From: Ectocarpus siliculosus
Lineage: Eukaryota; Sar; Phaeophyceae; Ectocarpales; Ectocarpaceae
Assembly: GCA_000310025.1 (NCBI GenBank)
Contig: FN649739.1
Coordinates: 1,148,742-1,212,741, forward strand
Length of the DNA stretch: 64,000 bases
Reading direction: 5' to 3'
Positions 1-12,400 of the stretch are shown here, in pieces. Below the pieces are notes generated by a model. That model did not search any database. It was not told the DNA's origin and saw only the letters and a program-made list of their open reading frames with translations. Both the position numbers and the translations under genes were made by a program. Every line of letters starts with the position of its first letter. Positions within the stretch are counted from its first letter, which is position 1.

Positions 1-606
1 ATTGTTTAAAAAACCCCCCCGAAAAATTTCTCCCCCGGGGTGGGGTTCCCCCCCCCCCCCCCCCCCCCCCCGAGTACGTACGTAACCTGTGTCGAGAAAC
101 GCCTCGTGATCGACCGTCCTTTTTCGCTAAGCGCACCCCCCCCCGCGGGCGGAGGATTCAGCCTACATACCCCTCTTGCGACCGACGACCACTGTTCTGA
201 TGCGCTACTCTTCCATTCCCCTCTTTGCAGACACCGACGACCCCACCTGTTGCGCCACTCTACTAGCAACAAGCGTCTCGCGCCCAACAAAACACTGGGG
301 GCCAGAAAGAGACGAGGCACCAGGAGGACGGGCACGTCTGCTGGCGGCAAAAAGATGCCACCACCAAAGAGCCTTGTGTTTTTTTTTCCTGTTGCCCGAG
401 GCTCGATTCTTGCAACCTCCGTGGGGACCCCCAACAGCGACAAAAAAGTATCAGGTATAGGTGTTATGTTGGATTATTACCTGAGCGAATGTTCTCGCGG
501 TCGCGTTCCTAACACTTCTTTTCTTTTTCTTGGGGCCTGCAATTTCGTTGTTAGTCACAGGTGACGGGGTGCTTTCCGTATGTCGGGATACAGCTCTCTC
601 TCTCAC

Positions 607-800
607 CTTCCAGTCCAACCAGAAACACGACGCGCATTCGGGAGCTGACTGCCTTCTTCTCCACCACTACGGGGTAGCGGAACGAGAAGGGGGTCGGCGT
701 TGGGGGCGGGCTGGGCGCCGGGGTCGGAGGGGGGGTAGGAGCGGGAGTGGCGGCGGCCGTTTCTGAATCACCTGGTAGGGGGTCTGAGTTGACACAACCA

Positions 801-860
<60 letters not shown>

Positions 861-2361
861 GCCCAGTATCCATCCTTCCAACTCACTGGTAGAAAGCAAA
901 GACTTTGAACCCACCAATCTCCTTCGACTGCCGTGGTACTTACATAGGGAAATAGGCAAAAGTGGGTATACCCACCCGTTTCTAAGACATAAAAGTGGGT
1001 ACTCGAAAGTTTGCTTTGCGGAGACCGCTCGTGACAGGGCACCACCACCCAAAATATCATTCCGATGAATGGAAAACGTTGGCAGGGCCCATGCACAGCA
1101 TGGGCATCAACCTCAACGGACTTTCGGGCACGTCTAAGTCTACGTCTTTACCCAACACACAGCCGCGGCGCACAAGGCCTCAACAGGTATCCCGATTCTG
1201 TCCGAAAATATTCATACCCCCCGAAATCTACTAATTTTTTCATGCACCCACGTTATCTGCTTTGTGACCCACGACTGCTGTTGTCCGAAATGTGCACCTA
1301 ATATTGTCCGATTGTTTCATTCGAAAATCGACCTCCACGTCACCGCACGGGGGGGGTATTTCGATTGAAAAAGTCGAACAAAAGTGGGTCACAAGGGAGA
1401 CAAAGGTGGGTACACGAACACAGTAGAAGTACTGGTATTAAATAGTAGATTTCGGTGGGTAAACCACCGCAATTTCGGACGAAATCAGGCAACCTGCTGA
1501 GCCCTTGTGCGCCGCGGCAGAGTGTAGGGTTAAGACGTAGACTTGCCCGAAAGTCCGTAAAAAGTTGATGTCCATGCTGTACTGCTGTGCATGGGCCCTG
1601 CCCATGTTTTCCATGCATCGGAATAATATTTTGAGTGGTGTTGCCCTGTCACGAGCGGTCTCCGCAAAGCAAATTTTCGAGTACATACCCACATGTGTCT
1701 GCTGAGAAAGGGGAGGGTATATGCATATCCCCACCTATTGTCTACTTCCCATACAAGAAATACTTGCGAACAGCAGTAAAAGTAGCACCGCCGTCGCCAC
1801 GTTGTTCGTCGCCGTTGGGGTAGGGCAGGGTAGGGTAGGGTTTGGTAGGGTTGGGTCGGTCTGTCGGTAGGCCTTGGGCCGCCTTCGTCGATCGCGCCGC
1901 CGCCGCCGCCGTATGCGTGCCTCCGTCGAATCATCGCCGTCGGCGCTCTCCGTTGCATTGTACATATGCAATACAAAACAATGTAGAACAATGCACCAAC
2001 GCGCGACGGCCCGGTACGCAAACCCATCAGCCCCGCTTCAGGCCAAAAACGCCCCCTTCCCCGCTTACGAGCTGTGAGGCGTGCCTCTCATCAGAGCTGC
2101 AAAATGTTCGGGACAATATTAATATTACGGCCAGGGGGGGGTGCTTATCTTGCGTATGACATGATTCCTCCGGCGGATCATCTCACCTTCACCTCCTTCG
2201 AAGCTCTGCCTAAGCTGTGGCCTGCTGTGGCTTGCCGTCAGCTGTTGCAGAAGTTCCGGCTGCGCCAGGAAAAGGCCCGTGACGGCCAGCAGCAGGGTCA
2301 ACGAGAAAACCGCAAAGGTTCTCCTCCTGGGCAGCAATCTGCCAATGGTGGGGCCTGCCAT
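607..2361 (-). CDS. Golgi-type sulfotransferase, 5' part, runs off the left edge
   Basis: Two exons are visible. Exon 1 (2361-2187, 58 codons plus 1 base) starts with ATG and encodes a basic stretch (LLPRRR) followed by a hydrophobic signal anchor (about residues 15-33), then a polar stem; donor GTGAGA. Exon 2 (771 or 762 to 607) encodes a Pro/Thr-rich stem and then FSFRYPVVVEKKAVSS...VVFLVGLE, ending in phase 1 at donor GTGAGA. This is the first half of the 5'-phosphosulfate (PAPS) binding loop. The same loop is cut at the same base in the complete paralogue at 6435-12920, whose next exon supplies GTGHH. No matching GxGHH exon is found in bases 1-606, so the rest should lie to the left. Exon 1 belongs here by phase (phase 1 in both genes) and by anchor-plus-stem layout. 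Expected role from the family: type II Golgi membrane enzyme moving sulfate from PAPS to a glycan; the acceptor is unknown. Confidence 0.7.
803..857. repeat. (AG)n microsatellite
   Basis: About 27 AG units. Read on the minus (sense) strand of the sulfotransferase gene it is a (CT)n tract ending about 30 bases before the acceptor of exon 2, so it may serve as the polypyrimidine tract. Confidence 0.95.
930..1745. repeat. Foldback (large inverted repeat) element in an intron
   Basis: Bases of about 930-1330 reappear, diverged, as the reverse complement at about 1350-1745. Matching landmarks are the block GCGGAGACCGCTCGTGACAG near 1018 and its inverse near 1650, and the GGGCCCATGCACAGCA block near 1086 with its inverse near 1580. 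The centre lies near 1343. Both arms give similar short ORFs in opposite orientation (QGPCTA and FRA...RGAQGL in each). It sits in intron 1 of the left-edge sulfotransferase gene. No transposase is visible, so it is probably non-autonomous. Confidence 0.8.
1814..1858 (+). repeat. Degenerate telomere-like G-rich repeat
   Basis: Run of GGGTAGGG, GGGCAGGG, GGGTTTGG and GGGTTGGG units on the plus strand, like a decayed TTAGGG/TTTAGGG array. It lies inside intron 1 of the left-edge sulfotransferase gene, next to the foldback element. Confidence 0.5.
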
Positions 2362-2646
2362 GCCACCACCGCCGCCGGGAAACTCCGAAACTTGATGAGC
2401 TTGATTACGACAACCGGTTCTCGAACGCTCTCCCCTGGTTGTCCGATGGCAGCCGCAGCGATGTTATGATACAGGGGCCGCGAAATCCAGCCCCTCCCAG
2501 AAGCACAGCAGCACAAGAGGGGGGGGAGGGGTTCTGCTTTGAAAGCTCACGGCCGGCGGTGCCGGCGGTGCTGGTGGTGACACGACGGTCTGTTTTGTGT
2601 GCGGTGTCCCCGGAGGCAGGGGCAGTAGAGCTTTTCCGACAGACCT

Positions 2647-2647
<1 letters not shown>

Positions 2648-2692
<45 letters not shown>
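2648..2692. repeat. (CAG)15 trinucleotide repeat
   Basis: Uninterrupted CAG units about 290 bases upstream of the first exon of the left-edge sulfotransferase gene (minus strand), so it may fall in its promoter or 5' UTR. The ORFs through it, giving runs of Ser, Ala or Cys, have no other sign of coding. Confidence 0.9.
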
Positions 2693-2693
<1 letters not shown>

Positions 2694-2699
2694 GAAGAA

Positions 2700-5600
2700 A
2701 GCTCCGTAGTAGCAAGATTGCTCGGTGACCCTATGATGTGCGAGAAAGAGAGAGTCAGTCCTCTCCAAACTCAAACTGCTCCTCCACGCTGCAGCAGTGA
2801 CGGATCCGCTATTGTAGGCGAGGGGGGGCATTTGTTTTTCGCGGGCAAAGAAGGTTCCGCTGGCTGTTCCCCGGCTTTATTGGGTAGGGGAACAGCCCTC
2901 ACAAAAATCAAATAATTCCGGCGGAGCGCGAAAAAAATATGAGGAGGCGTGGCTATGTCTTCGCCGACTCCGCTCGGCCGCCACGCCTCTACCATTTCAC
3001 GCACGTGGGTTGCTGTTGGTGAAATAAATGAAGGACGAACTTCTTCGAGCTTCGAACTCTTCGGTATTTAGACTACATTGCCTCGATGTCGTTACATGTA
3101 AATCTCCAGGGGGACGCGGTGTATTTGTGCTGAATGAGGTTGAAAAAAACGTTCACGTGCCGTACAATACCCATGCACTGCTGTTGTATTGTATGCATAA
3201 TACGGTACACACAAGATCGTTATGCGCTGTATGTACTGCTATGTAGAAGTTAGGAGACAAGATCGTCGTTGTGTTCGTTGCTTCATAAAAAATACATACA
3301 ATATTTTGCATGGTTGGCACTCTCTCTGTAGACTGCGAATCAATCAACAATAGGCAGTAAGTAGCCTATAGAGGAGGCCTAGACTAATCGTGTGGCTTGT
3401 GTCGAGCTTGTTGTAGACTAAGCTTGTACATGTGCATAATAAAGCAGTAGACAATACTGGTACGATATGCATACTGTAATATATACTGCAGAGTATAGAC
3501 GTAAGAGTCTTATGACCAGGACAACTGCAGACCATTGCCCTACCCACCAGCAAGCAGTAGAGGATCGATTATTATCTATTGTTGTGAGGATGGTCAGTCA
3601 GTCAGTCAGTCACAGCAGTCATTGCCATGCATTTCATGCATGATGCGCGCACTCACTGCAGAGGAGCAGAGAAAAAAATAAATCTAATCAACCGGGTGGG
3701 AAAAAAAGGGAAAACAGGAAGAGGAAAAACGCAGTTGGACCAGTACGGACATTATAAGGTACTGAGCGGAGACCGGAACGGTTTCTAATGTGAAGACAAA
3801 ACAACAACAACAACAATATTTGTGAAGTCCTCCTCTCTACATGGTGTCCATACCATTAGGCTACGTAGAACACCCATACATCGCTCGGCGAAACACTCGT
3901 CAGATGCACTTGTGCGCCCAAGCTTTCAGTCGAAAAAAAAGATCAGATATTGTGTTGTGTGGAGACCACCTTCACAAAGGTACACTCTCCCCAACGTCTG
4001 TCTGTGGAGAACGATTCCCTCTTTTCACGATTGTATGCTTCTAATGTTACTCATGTCGTGCGATTCAGAGCATGCGCCGCCACCAGAACGAACGAACTAA
4101 CGAACGAACGAACGAACGCCCTACACGCCAGCTTCTTTCCAGCTGCTGTCGCGTCACACAGCAGTACTTCTAATTCAGGCGCGCTGCACCCGGCAGTGTT
4201 CCGCCTTTGCGTGTTCACAGGGCTCCCCCCGAGCTACGTTGCAATAATCATACAACACCATTCAACAAAAAAAAAAAACGTCTACCAAGTTTAAGACGAC
4301 ACGCCGTGCCGAGGGTCCACATCAGACCACCTCCTTCGCCACATGACATACGACCTATTCTTGGGAAGTGCGTATCCCGTCCAAAACGACCTGACGGTGC
4401 CAACACACAAGCACCACGTTGCTGTAGTAGCAGTTGCTAAGACACCGGGATACACACTCATGACTACCGCTGGGCTGTGTCTCGTCCCCAACCTTCCTCG
4501 CGAAAACAGAAGCCCGCCTTACTGATTACGGGCTCCTTTGTCTTGTACCTTGGCGTTGTTGCCCCGGCCTACTAGTACACACGCGTGTCCTACACAACAG
4601 GTGTCTGCGATAGACACTGCTGATGCCGTTCACGGTCAGAAGGCTACCCCTAGCAGTACAACAGCGGACAAACGATCCCCCTGGTGCACGGTGGCAAAGA
4701 CAAGGAAGGGCAACTACACTACTAGGAACGGCAGGCACCCAATGTTACTCTTCCCGGGGTCCGAAGTGCTCTCTCCGGAACACGCTTACCAATTTGCCCA
4801 AGAGAATCGCTCGGATAATGTTGATTCCGTGTATGTATTCCCTTGTCTCTCTACCTTTCCTCGCCATCGCTTCTTCTCAACAAGGAAGCCACTACTCCTT
4901 TCCAACAAGGAACGGATGATGGCAAAAGCACTTTCAACATTCCTAGTCACGCTGGTACTCTCGCCCCCGTGCTTTATCGAGGAAAACGGGAGCATCAACA
5001 GCGATGAAAAAGTTTTCTTTCGGACGCAAACCGGCCGAAATACCTACGTTCCCTGTCTATTTGGACTTGGAAAACCGGGTTCTGGGTGGCGGCGGCTTCG
5101 CGCCCCCCCCCTTCGCTTACTCCAACCCCGTACCCCTTTTTTCCCGGCCAATGCCCCATTCTTCGTTGAAACCACCCGGTGGGCTATTCAAACGACGAGG
5201 GTCCTCCACATTACGCGCGAACAACGCTATCTGGCAGAAGCAAAATTAATTAACAACACAGACACTTTGACATTTACAGGTGAGGGGGAAAAGCCTTCCT
5301 TTACAGGATAGGGGAACAAAAATTCCCTCCACGCACTGAATGAATAGCCCTAGCGTGACCGCGCCCGGTTGGGTCCTACACTGAGCCACGGCGCCGTCGA
5401 TTTCACAACGACAAACAATCCCAATCGTTCGACGAACCCTTCGTACGACCAACAGAGGTTTCTGTGCTCTTGTACGCATAAGCATCAAGGAAGAGCCCCT
5501 CGAGCGCTTCTAAGAACTTTCTTTAAGAGTTTTCTTAAGGAATTCCTTACGAAAACTCGTACACGCGGGGGATCAAAATGGGTTCACGCCCACGGGGACG

Positions 5601-6372
5601 AACGCGCTCGTAGGGGGGGATGGCGCAAGGCAAACAGGCACGCAATCCGCCTGTTCACCGGATTTGGCACGACGCTGGCACCAAGAAAGACACAATTCGC
5701 CGCTGTCACCGGATACGACATAACTCTGGTACAAAAAAGGAAACGCAGAAAAAAGGACAAGAACAAGACAACAAAAAACACCGAAACCCCCGCGGGAGCT
5801 TGCGCACACAACACACGCCCGCACGTACAACCAACTTACCGTCGCGCACCCCACGCAAACAATTCACAAAAAACTCATCCCCACTTTTTCCGAAACGACG
5901 AAAGCAGCATCCTCTCATTGCCCTATCCCCCGAGAACCTGGGGTACAAATGTAGCCCAGAGGAGTTTCTGACTAAATAGAAACGTTTCTCATTTTTTCGT
6001 TTTGTGGCCAGCAGCGCTTCGTGCCATCGCCCGAAGGGCAAGCAAGTCTCCCGCAATAGGCCAAATACGCACGGGGGCAGACTTTATTTGCTTACCATTC
6101 ATTCCCAACCAGCCCCCTGCCCCACCCTCGCAATCAACGAGGCGTATTATTCGCCTCCCTATAGCACCTCTCTCGTTGCGGCCTAAGGCGTCGTGCGCAA
6201 ACAATACACGGGCGACAAAATCCAGGCGTTTGAGATCCATATCGATCCAATCTGACGGCAACGAGCACGTCACGCCTCAACCCTACCCCACCGATCATCA
6301 CTATCGACACGTCACGGAGCCCCCAGGTCTACAACCTTCTTCGTCTGGGAGGGGGGGGGGGGGGACGCAGAT

Positions 6373-6414
<42 letters not shown>

Positions 6415-6434
6415 GCGCTTCGTCAACGATAGCG
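2700..6434. other. Intergenic stretch between the two sulfotransferase genes
   Basis: No gene recognised. It holds several simple repeats: (CAGT)5 near 3594, (GAAC)n at 4085-4117 and poly(A) patches. The longest ORF (4538-5311, plus) has no domain-like motif and is treated as chance. A (CA)n tract follows a G run at 6350-6410, just beyond the 3' end of the complete sulfotransferase gene. Confidence 0.6.
6375..6410. repeat. (CA)n microsatellite
   Basis: About 17 CA units directly after a G homopolymer (6349-6364), 25 bases beyond the stop codon of the sulfotransferase gene at 6435. Confidence 0.95.
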
Positions 6435-9400
6435 TCATGCAGAGCCGTCGCTCGTGCCCATCGTTGTCGCCGTCGTTGTGCACACGATCTCCTCGATCTT
6501 ATCCAGCTTCTGCTGGAGTCGCGCGACAACGAGCTCGAACGACAAGTCCCAGCTGTCTCTGTCTCTGGCCTCTTCTTTCGCCCTTTCCGCCTCGATCGTC
6601 GTTGCCGCTTCCGCCGCGGCCTCCGCCGCCGCGGCCTCCAGCTCGGCCGCCTGCTCCGCGGTACCCGCGTTGAGAAACTGATTCCCGTCGTACTTCGCGC
6701 GATGCGGACCGTACCTAGGGTCTTTCGGGTGATAGTTCATCGCGCCATTTGGAAGCCGTCCCTTTCGCAAAGGAAATGCCCCAATTGCAGGCGCGGAGGG
6801 GCGGAGCGAGCGGCGGGTTCAAGGAAGCGGGAGGATACACGAATGTACGGAGATGTTGCCAGACATAAGCAGACAGATGGGAAAGGGCTTACATACGAAG
6901 ATGTTGTCCGACTCAAGGGGGGTACAGCGGTTGGGCGCGGGGAGGGGGTGTCGTCGTTGCATCCTTCCCGTATGTTCATGTTCCACCCGTTTTGCAAGTC
7001 CTCGCAAAAAAGCGTTCTTCCTTTTTTTGGTTACGACGAGGCATCGATCGATCACTCGGAGCCCCCACAGCGGCCGAATTCCTATGAGACAGACCGTCAT
7101 GCGACAGCAATTCCTGCTGTTGTGGCAGTCCCAAACGTGGCCAGCCCTCTAAAGCAACCTCAGGCATGTCTCTACAGCGTGGTACCACAAAAAAAATTGG
7201 ACGGGTTCGTGTTTTTGCGGTGAGTAGAGCGCCGAAGGCCAAATTTCGGAGGATATTGCCGGAGAAATCCAAACAAAATTGGAGGTAGACATGTGGGGCG
7301 TGTTTGTTCGATATAGGCGATAGAGCGTTTCACTGGAACGACCCTCGCAGTGGCGATCAAATATTGCGCCAACCCCTCAATGCTACCTATGCCTACGTGA
7401 TCCATTCTGGCGGAAGTCTCGAGCGAGTTCGTCACCTCCTTCGGAGGTGTATAGAAGCGAGAAGTTCGGTGCTGACAGCTACGAAACGAGCTTGAAGCAG
7501 CAGTTCTTCCACTTTTGATAGCACGGCATTTGCCAGGTTTAGAGCGAAACCAGGGCAAACCAAACGTCTGCACGTGTCGAAGATACTGTGACAAGCTTGG
7601 GGTATCCTCCTGATTTCATAGCATGTAGCCATCTGTGTGGGGAGCCCCAGCAGTGACAAAGGTGTGTACCAGATGGGTGTCACAGGGCAACCCATACCGG
7701 GGGCTGATGCGGGGTACCACCGAGTTTCGCGGAGCTACTTTGTCACATTCTTTTTGCTTCTTGCGGGACCTGCGAACACGGTTGGTTCGAAGAACGTAGT
7801 CAACGCACCCCCTGGGTAGAGCAATGGTCAATCCGCTATCGTACGCAAAACATAGGAGCGTGCCCCACCCTAGGTAGGGCGTGCCAAGCAGGCGTTTCAC
7901 CATGTTTGGCAAGATTCGCACATGGAACATGCGGGTGAGTGAGCTTCATAATAGCGCGGGCAGGGGTCAAACACAATAGCGCGCGAGATTGTATTAGGGG
8001 GGCACGCGCGTTTGGGGAGGGGGTTGGGTACGTGTAAGTGTAAAAACGTGGAGCTGTCTTGCGGACAGCTCTTCCGGGGGCACTTTCATTCGGTGGTACT
8101 TGTGACGATTCGTGCATTTGGCCCCGGTGGATGTACTCGGGCGCCGTGTACACAAATGGATGACATCAAATGATGTTGGGGCCGCTGTGCAAAAAGAAAA
8201 CAAGAAAACGACCCATGAAGTCAACCCTTCTGTCTACCATGGTTGTACATGGTACCTGGATGATATTATCACCAAATCTGCCGACGCTGCTGCTACTGCT
8301 GCTGCTGTTGTTGTTGCTTCACTACTGCTGCCACTGCGCCATCGACAAACACACCGATGCACGAAAAGAGTCAGCCAAACGACAGGCTCAAAAAGCAACA
8401 ATATGAGAACAACAACAACGGCACACGCGCGAGAGATGAAAAAAAAAGAAAAAAACAAGAAACGAAACAGGCGGAGGAAAACAACAACAACAAAGTCAAA
8501 CCGACAAAAACCCTCCCTGCCAACCCACCTGTTGCTTTGTCCACTCCATGGTCGGATTGGACGGCCGCGGCGACGCCGACCCCGGCTTGACGTTCTCGAG
8601 CATCTTCCCCTCGAGGCGCTGCGCCGTGTCCTCATCGGGAGCGATGAAGCGCGCCACGCGGTGCGTCTGCTCCGGGTCGGACATGCTCTCGTACCGGAAG
8701 CAGGTGGCGAAGCCCGGGCCCAGCTCCTGGAAGGTGGACTCTACCACCGCTGCGTTGTTGATGAGGGCTCGGGATTCCCTCATGAACCTGGTTGCCGTTG
8801 CCCGAGCAAAAAAAAAAAAGCGCACGCGTGTTAGCATCGATCGAGCTGGCCAATGAAAATACGCCAACCGTGTTGTCGTTGCTGCTGTCGCGCAGAACGC
8901 GCACGCGTGTGTGTTTGGATGAGCATCGACCGCGCTAACCGGTTGACCAATGAAAAGACGCCAGTCTTGTTGTTGCCGTTGCCGTTGCCGTTACCGCTGC
9001 CGTTGTCGAGCAAGACGCGCACGCGCGTGTGTGTGTTTGTTTGGATGAGCATCGACCTTGCCGGCCAATGAAAATACGCCAGTCATGATTTGTAGAGGGA
9101 CAAAAAAACGCGAACACGCTTTGCAACCAAGGGTGGGTGTGTGCGATGGCATTGGTCGGAAGGTTCGAGACCGGGGAATAGATGAAGAAAAACAGAAGGG
9201 CACACGATGGCGCTTCCTGCCTTTAAGGTCTCGAGAGACCGCTATCTGGGGTGAGGAACGACGAAAGCTAATCGAACACCTGGCACACCCGGACACAGCA
9301 GCACGGGTGCGGTGGGTGTTGACCAACACTGCCCGGTCTTTGTGGGTGTCCATGCTATGCGACAAGCCGCGGCATGGACATGGAAGAATGGTATCTCATC

Positions 9401-12400
9401 GCAAACTCCGGCTTCGGCTTGTGGGTTGACTAGGTCTTGCCAGGGCCGTCACCCTGTGCAAGCAGCGGGCACGTCTCCGGTAAGGGCGCGTAGTGACGAT
9501 AAATTCCGCCGCCAGAGGGTGTCGTAGACAGATACACCAAGCTCGCTAGTCTCGTTTGTGGCTATAATTCGGGAGACCTCGCAATTACTACTCGCATTTC
9601 CGCCCGGTGTGGACGGACACCTGATTTTCATTGGTCAGCCACTGGTCGTTCGTCAGCCACTTACGTAGCGCGGTTGATGCCGAGTAGAAACACAACAAAC
9701 ACAGAATGTACTTCCGGAGAGGTTGACTTCTTCCTGCTGCCGACACCGTTGTAGATGCAATTGTGAACAACCTAACAGAGTGCATCTACAACCCACAGAG
9801 TGCTGCTAGCGAGGTCCGCGCTTTTCCATGCCTCCAGACCGAGACATCGACACAAACCGGGCTAGATAGCGGCGTCGAAGCTACCAAAACAAAAACACAC
9901 ACAAACACACATATATATCGTTGTTCCACTCCCAAGGCCCGCCGCAAGCCTTTTTAATGGCCAGCAACCAGCTTGGCGCGGTCGATGCCCATCAAACACA
10001 CGCACAAGAAAAAAATAACACTCACGTCCCCCCGTAGTGGTTGTGCTGCGTGTCCGAGACGAGGATGCTCCTGGCCGATCGGGCGAGGTAAACGAATCGG
10101 ACGTCGACGCCGGCTCTCTCGGCCTCCTCCGCCAGCAGCCGGAAGTCCACGTACTGGAGGGCTTTGTCGTTGCCGTTGAAGTTCGGGAACGACATCATCC
10201 CGGACTGCCAGGCGAAACGGTAAAAACGCGGCAACACAACGAAGCGTTTAAGATAAATCTCGTCTGTTTAACCGTTGTCGTCATCGACAACGTCGTCGTC
10301 CTTGTTGTTTGTTGTTGCTGCTGCTGTTGCTGCTGCTGCTACTGCTGCTGCTGGTGTTATTGTTACAATGTCACGGCAGCTGGCAGACAGGGGAGGGAGG
10401 GCCAGTGACGCCTTCTCGTGACGACGGAGAGGGGCAAAAGGGATTCGTGAGCAACACCGAGCAGCCGGTCGTTTCGCCGCTCTTCACCTTACGAACCACA
10501 CCACCACTACCACGGCCGACACCTGCAACAGTGGAGACGCCAACGAAAGACAGGCACCAAACACTAGTTCCGATACCTCTCCTTCCACTCACCTACGACG
10601 CGACCACGACTACATCCGGCCACGGACCGCCGTCGCGAGGATATTATTACTATTGAAACAGAGAGGGGGGCTTCGTTTCCCTCGCCTTAACCCCCGTACC
10701 CCCCAAGCAAAAATTCCTTGAGAAAGCTACCGACGGCCGCCCACCACAAGCAGCAGCAAGGCGCGCCTTCCAACACAGGGGCTACTTTCAAGCCAAGGCG
10801 ACCAACCTTGGAGCGGCACGTCACGAATTGAGCGATGGCCGCCTGCCCTTCCGTCATGAATTCCGCGGGGTAGGCGGCCAGGTTCTCCTGCGAAATTGCG
10901 GAGGTGGTGATGATCAATAACGGTGCGCGCGCACGCTTGCAATCTGGTCCCCCACGCGTGGTGATGTTTGGTGGACGAAACGGGATGGGGGAAACGAACG
11001 TGCTTCGGCACAAAAGAGGTTCATTTTGGCAAATATTTAACAAGAGTGTGCTTGTGTGCATCGACGAGGATTGCTGATCGCTCGACACGGTTCATTTGCG
11101 TCGTGCGTTCGTCACGGACCCTATCTCAACCCAGATAGAGGTGCGCCCATCGACCAGTTCATGGACGACAAATATGAAGTAGACAACCAATGAGGAGCAC
11201 CCGAACACGGAAGGGTTGAAGGAGCTAACCGCGTTTTATTAAAGGGCACGGCCGCCTAAATGTCCGTGGGACGTTCCAAATAGGCCAAATCTATTTTCAT
11301 GGAAAACGCCCCCGCATATCAACCCCGCACAAACAGTACAAGAGGCTGTTTCTACAGAGCCGAACTCGCGTGCTGCACGAGCAAGATAAGAGGGGGCGGC
11401 GTCTTGGGAGAAAAGACGATTGGTTCATGCCGACGGAAAGAAGAAGGGGAAGGATAAAGCCTCGCACAGATTCAGACGTTACCAGTTCTCTCCGGAGCTC
11501 GCGCCGCGCTCTCTCGTAGTCCTGCTTGGTGCTGGGCGTGGCCAGGCTGGGGTAGAGGGCCTTTGCGATTGGGCACGCATTGGCGCACGGCACCGCGGCC
11601 GTCGTGCACGCGTCGTCGAAGACGTTCAAGAAGTAGTGGTGGCCCGTGCCTGTGTTGCCGTTGTTGCGTAGAAGTATGTTGTTGTTTTCGTTGTTGCAGA
11701 GAGAGAAAGGAAGGCAAGCACATGATATTTGTTGTCGTTGTTGCTGTTACTCCGTACAAAGATGCAAAACATCAAGTTCTGGTACAAAGAGAGGGGCGCC
11801 ATCGAAGCGCAAAAGAAAAAAACGAGTGTCCAACAAGCGGAACTCAATTCCAAGTCTACGCATATACATTGCCGGTTGATTAGCCTATATTCTGTGCTGT
11901 ACCACAAGAAAAAAAATGCAGCAAAGAAAAAAAATACCTTCCAATCCCACGAGGAACATGACCCGTAACTGGGAGCTGACCGTCTTCTTCTCTACCACCG
12001 CCGGGTATTCGAACGAGAATGGGGGAATAGTCGGGGCCGGTGTGGGCACGGGACCTGTGGGTGGTGCCGGACACCACACGGCAACGGTCATCGGACATCG
12101 GACGTATCACGTCGCAATAACAGAACGCGGCCGGCGGAAGCAAAAAAAGGTTGACATCATGTCTACTCCCCGTCATCGACATTGCTGCTGTTTGGCGTTA
12201 GAACACATGCGATAGGGCTTGTATCTGGCAGAAGAAGGAGACGCCGGGGTGAAGGAGCAAGACCGACCTCCCTGCGCATCAGACAACAACGAGACTTCCC
12301 CGAGGCCGTGGGGTGTGTAGGAATAGGTTTGGACAGGAAGGGCACACAAGCTGGTCGGCTTCCCGCGCTGGTGCGCCGCGGCATGGCCATCAAGGCTATG

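Noticed and set aside
252-376. Possible third exon of the left-edge sulfotransferase (minus strand)
   Set aside because: It has a plausible acceptor, but in the required phase it gives no GxGHH and meets a stop, so the real exon is probably outside the window.
667-1096. Long Ser/Leu or Arg/Glu repeats encoded by (CT)n tracts here and at 52784-52968 and 62771-62880
   Set aside because: They are translations of microsatellites in introns; exon-intron signals exclude them from the coding sequence.
4538-5311. Long plus-strand ORF of 257 codons between the two sulfotransferase genes
   Set aside because: No recognisable motif, no splice context and ordinary composition; an ORF of this length is within chance for 64 kb read in six frames.
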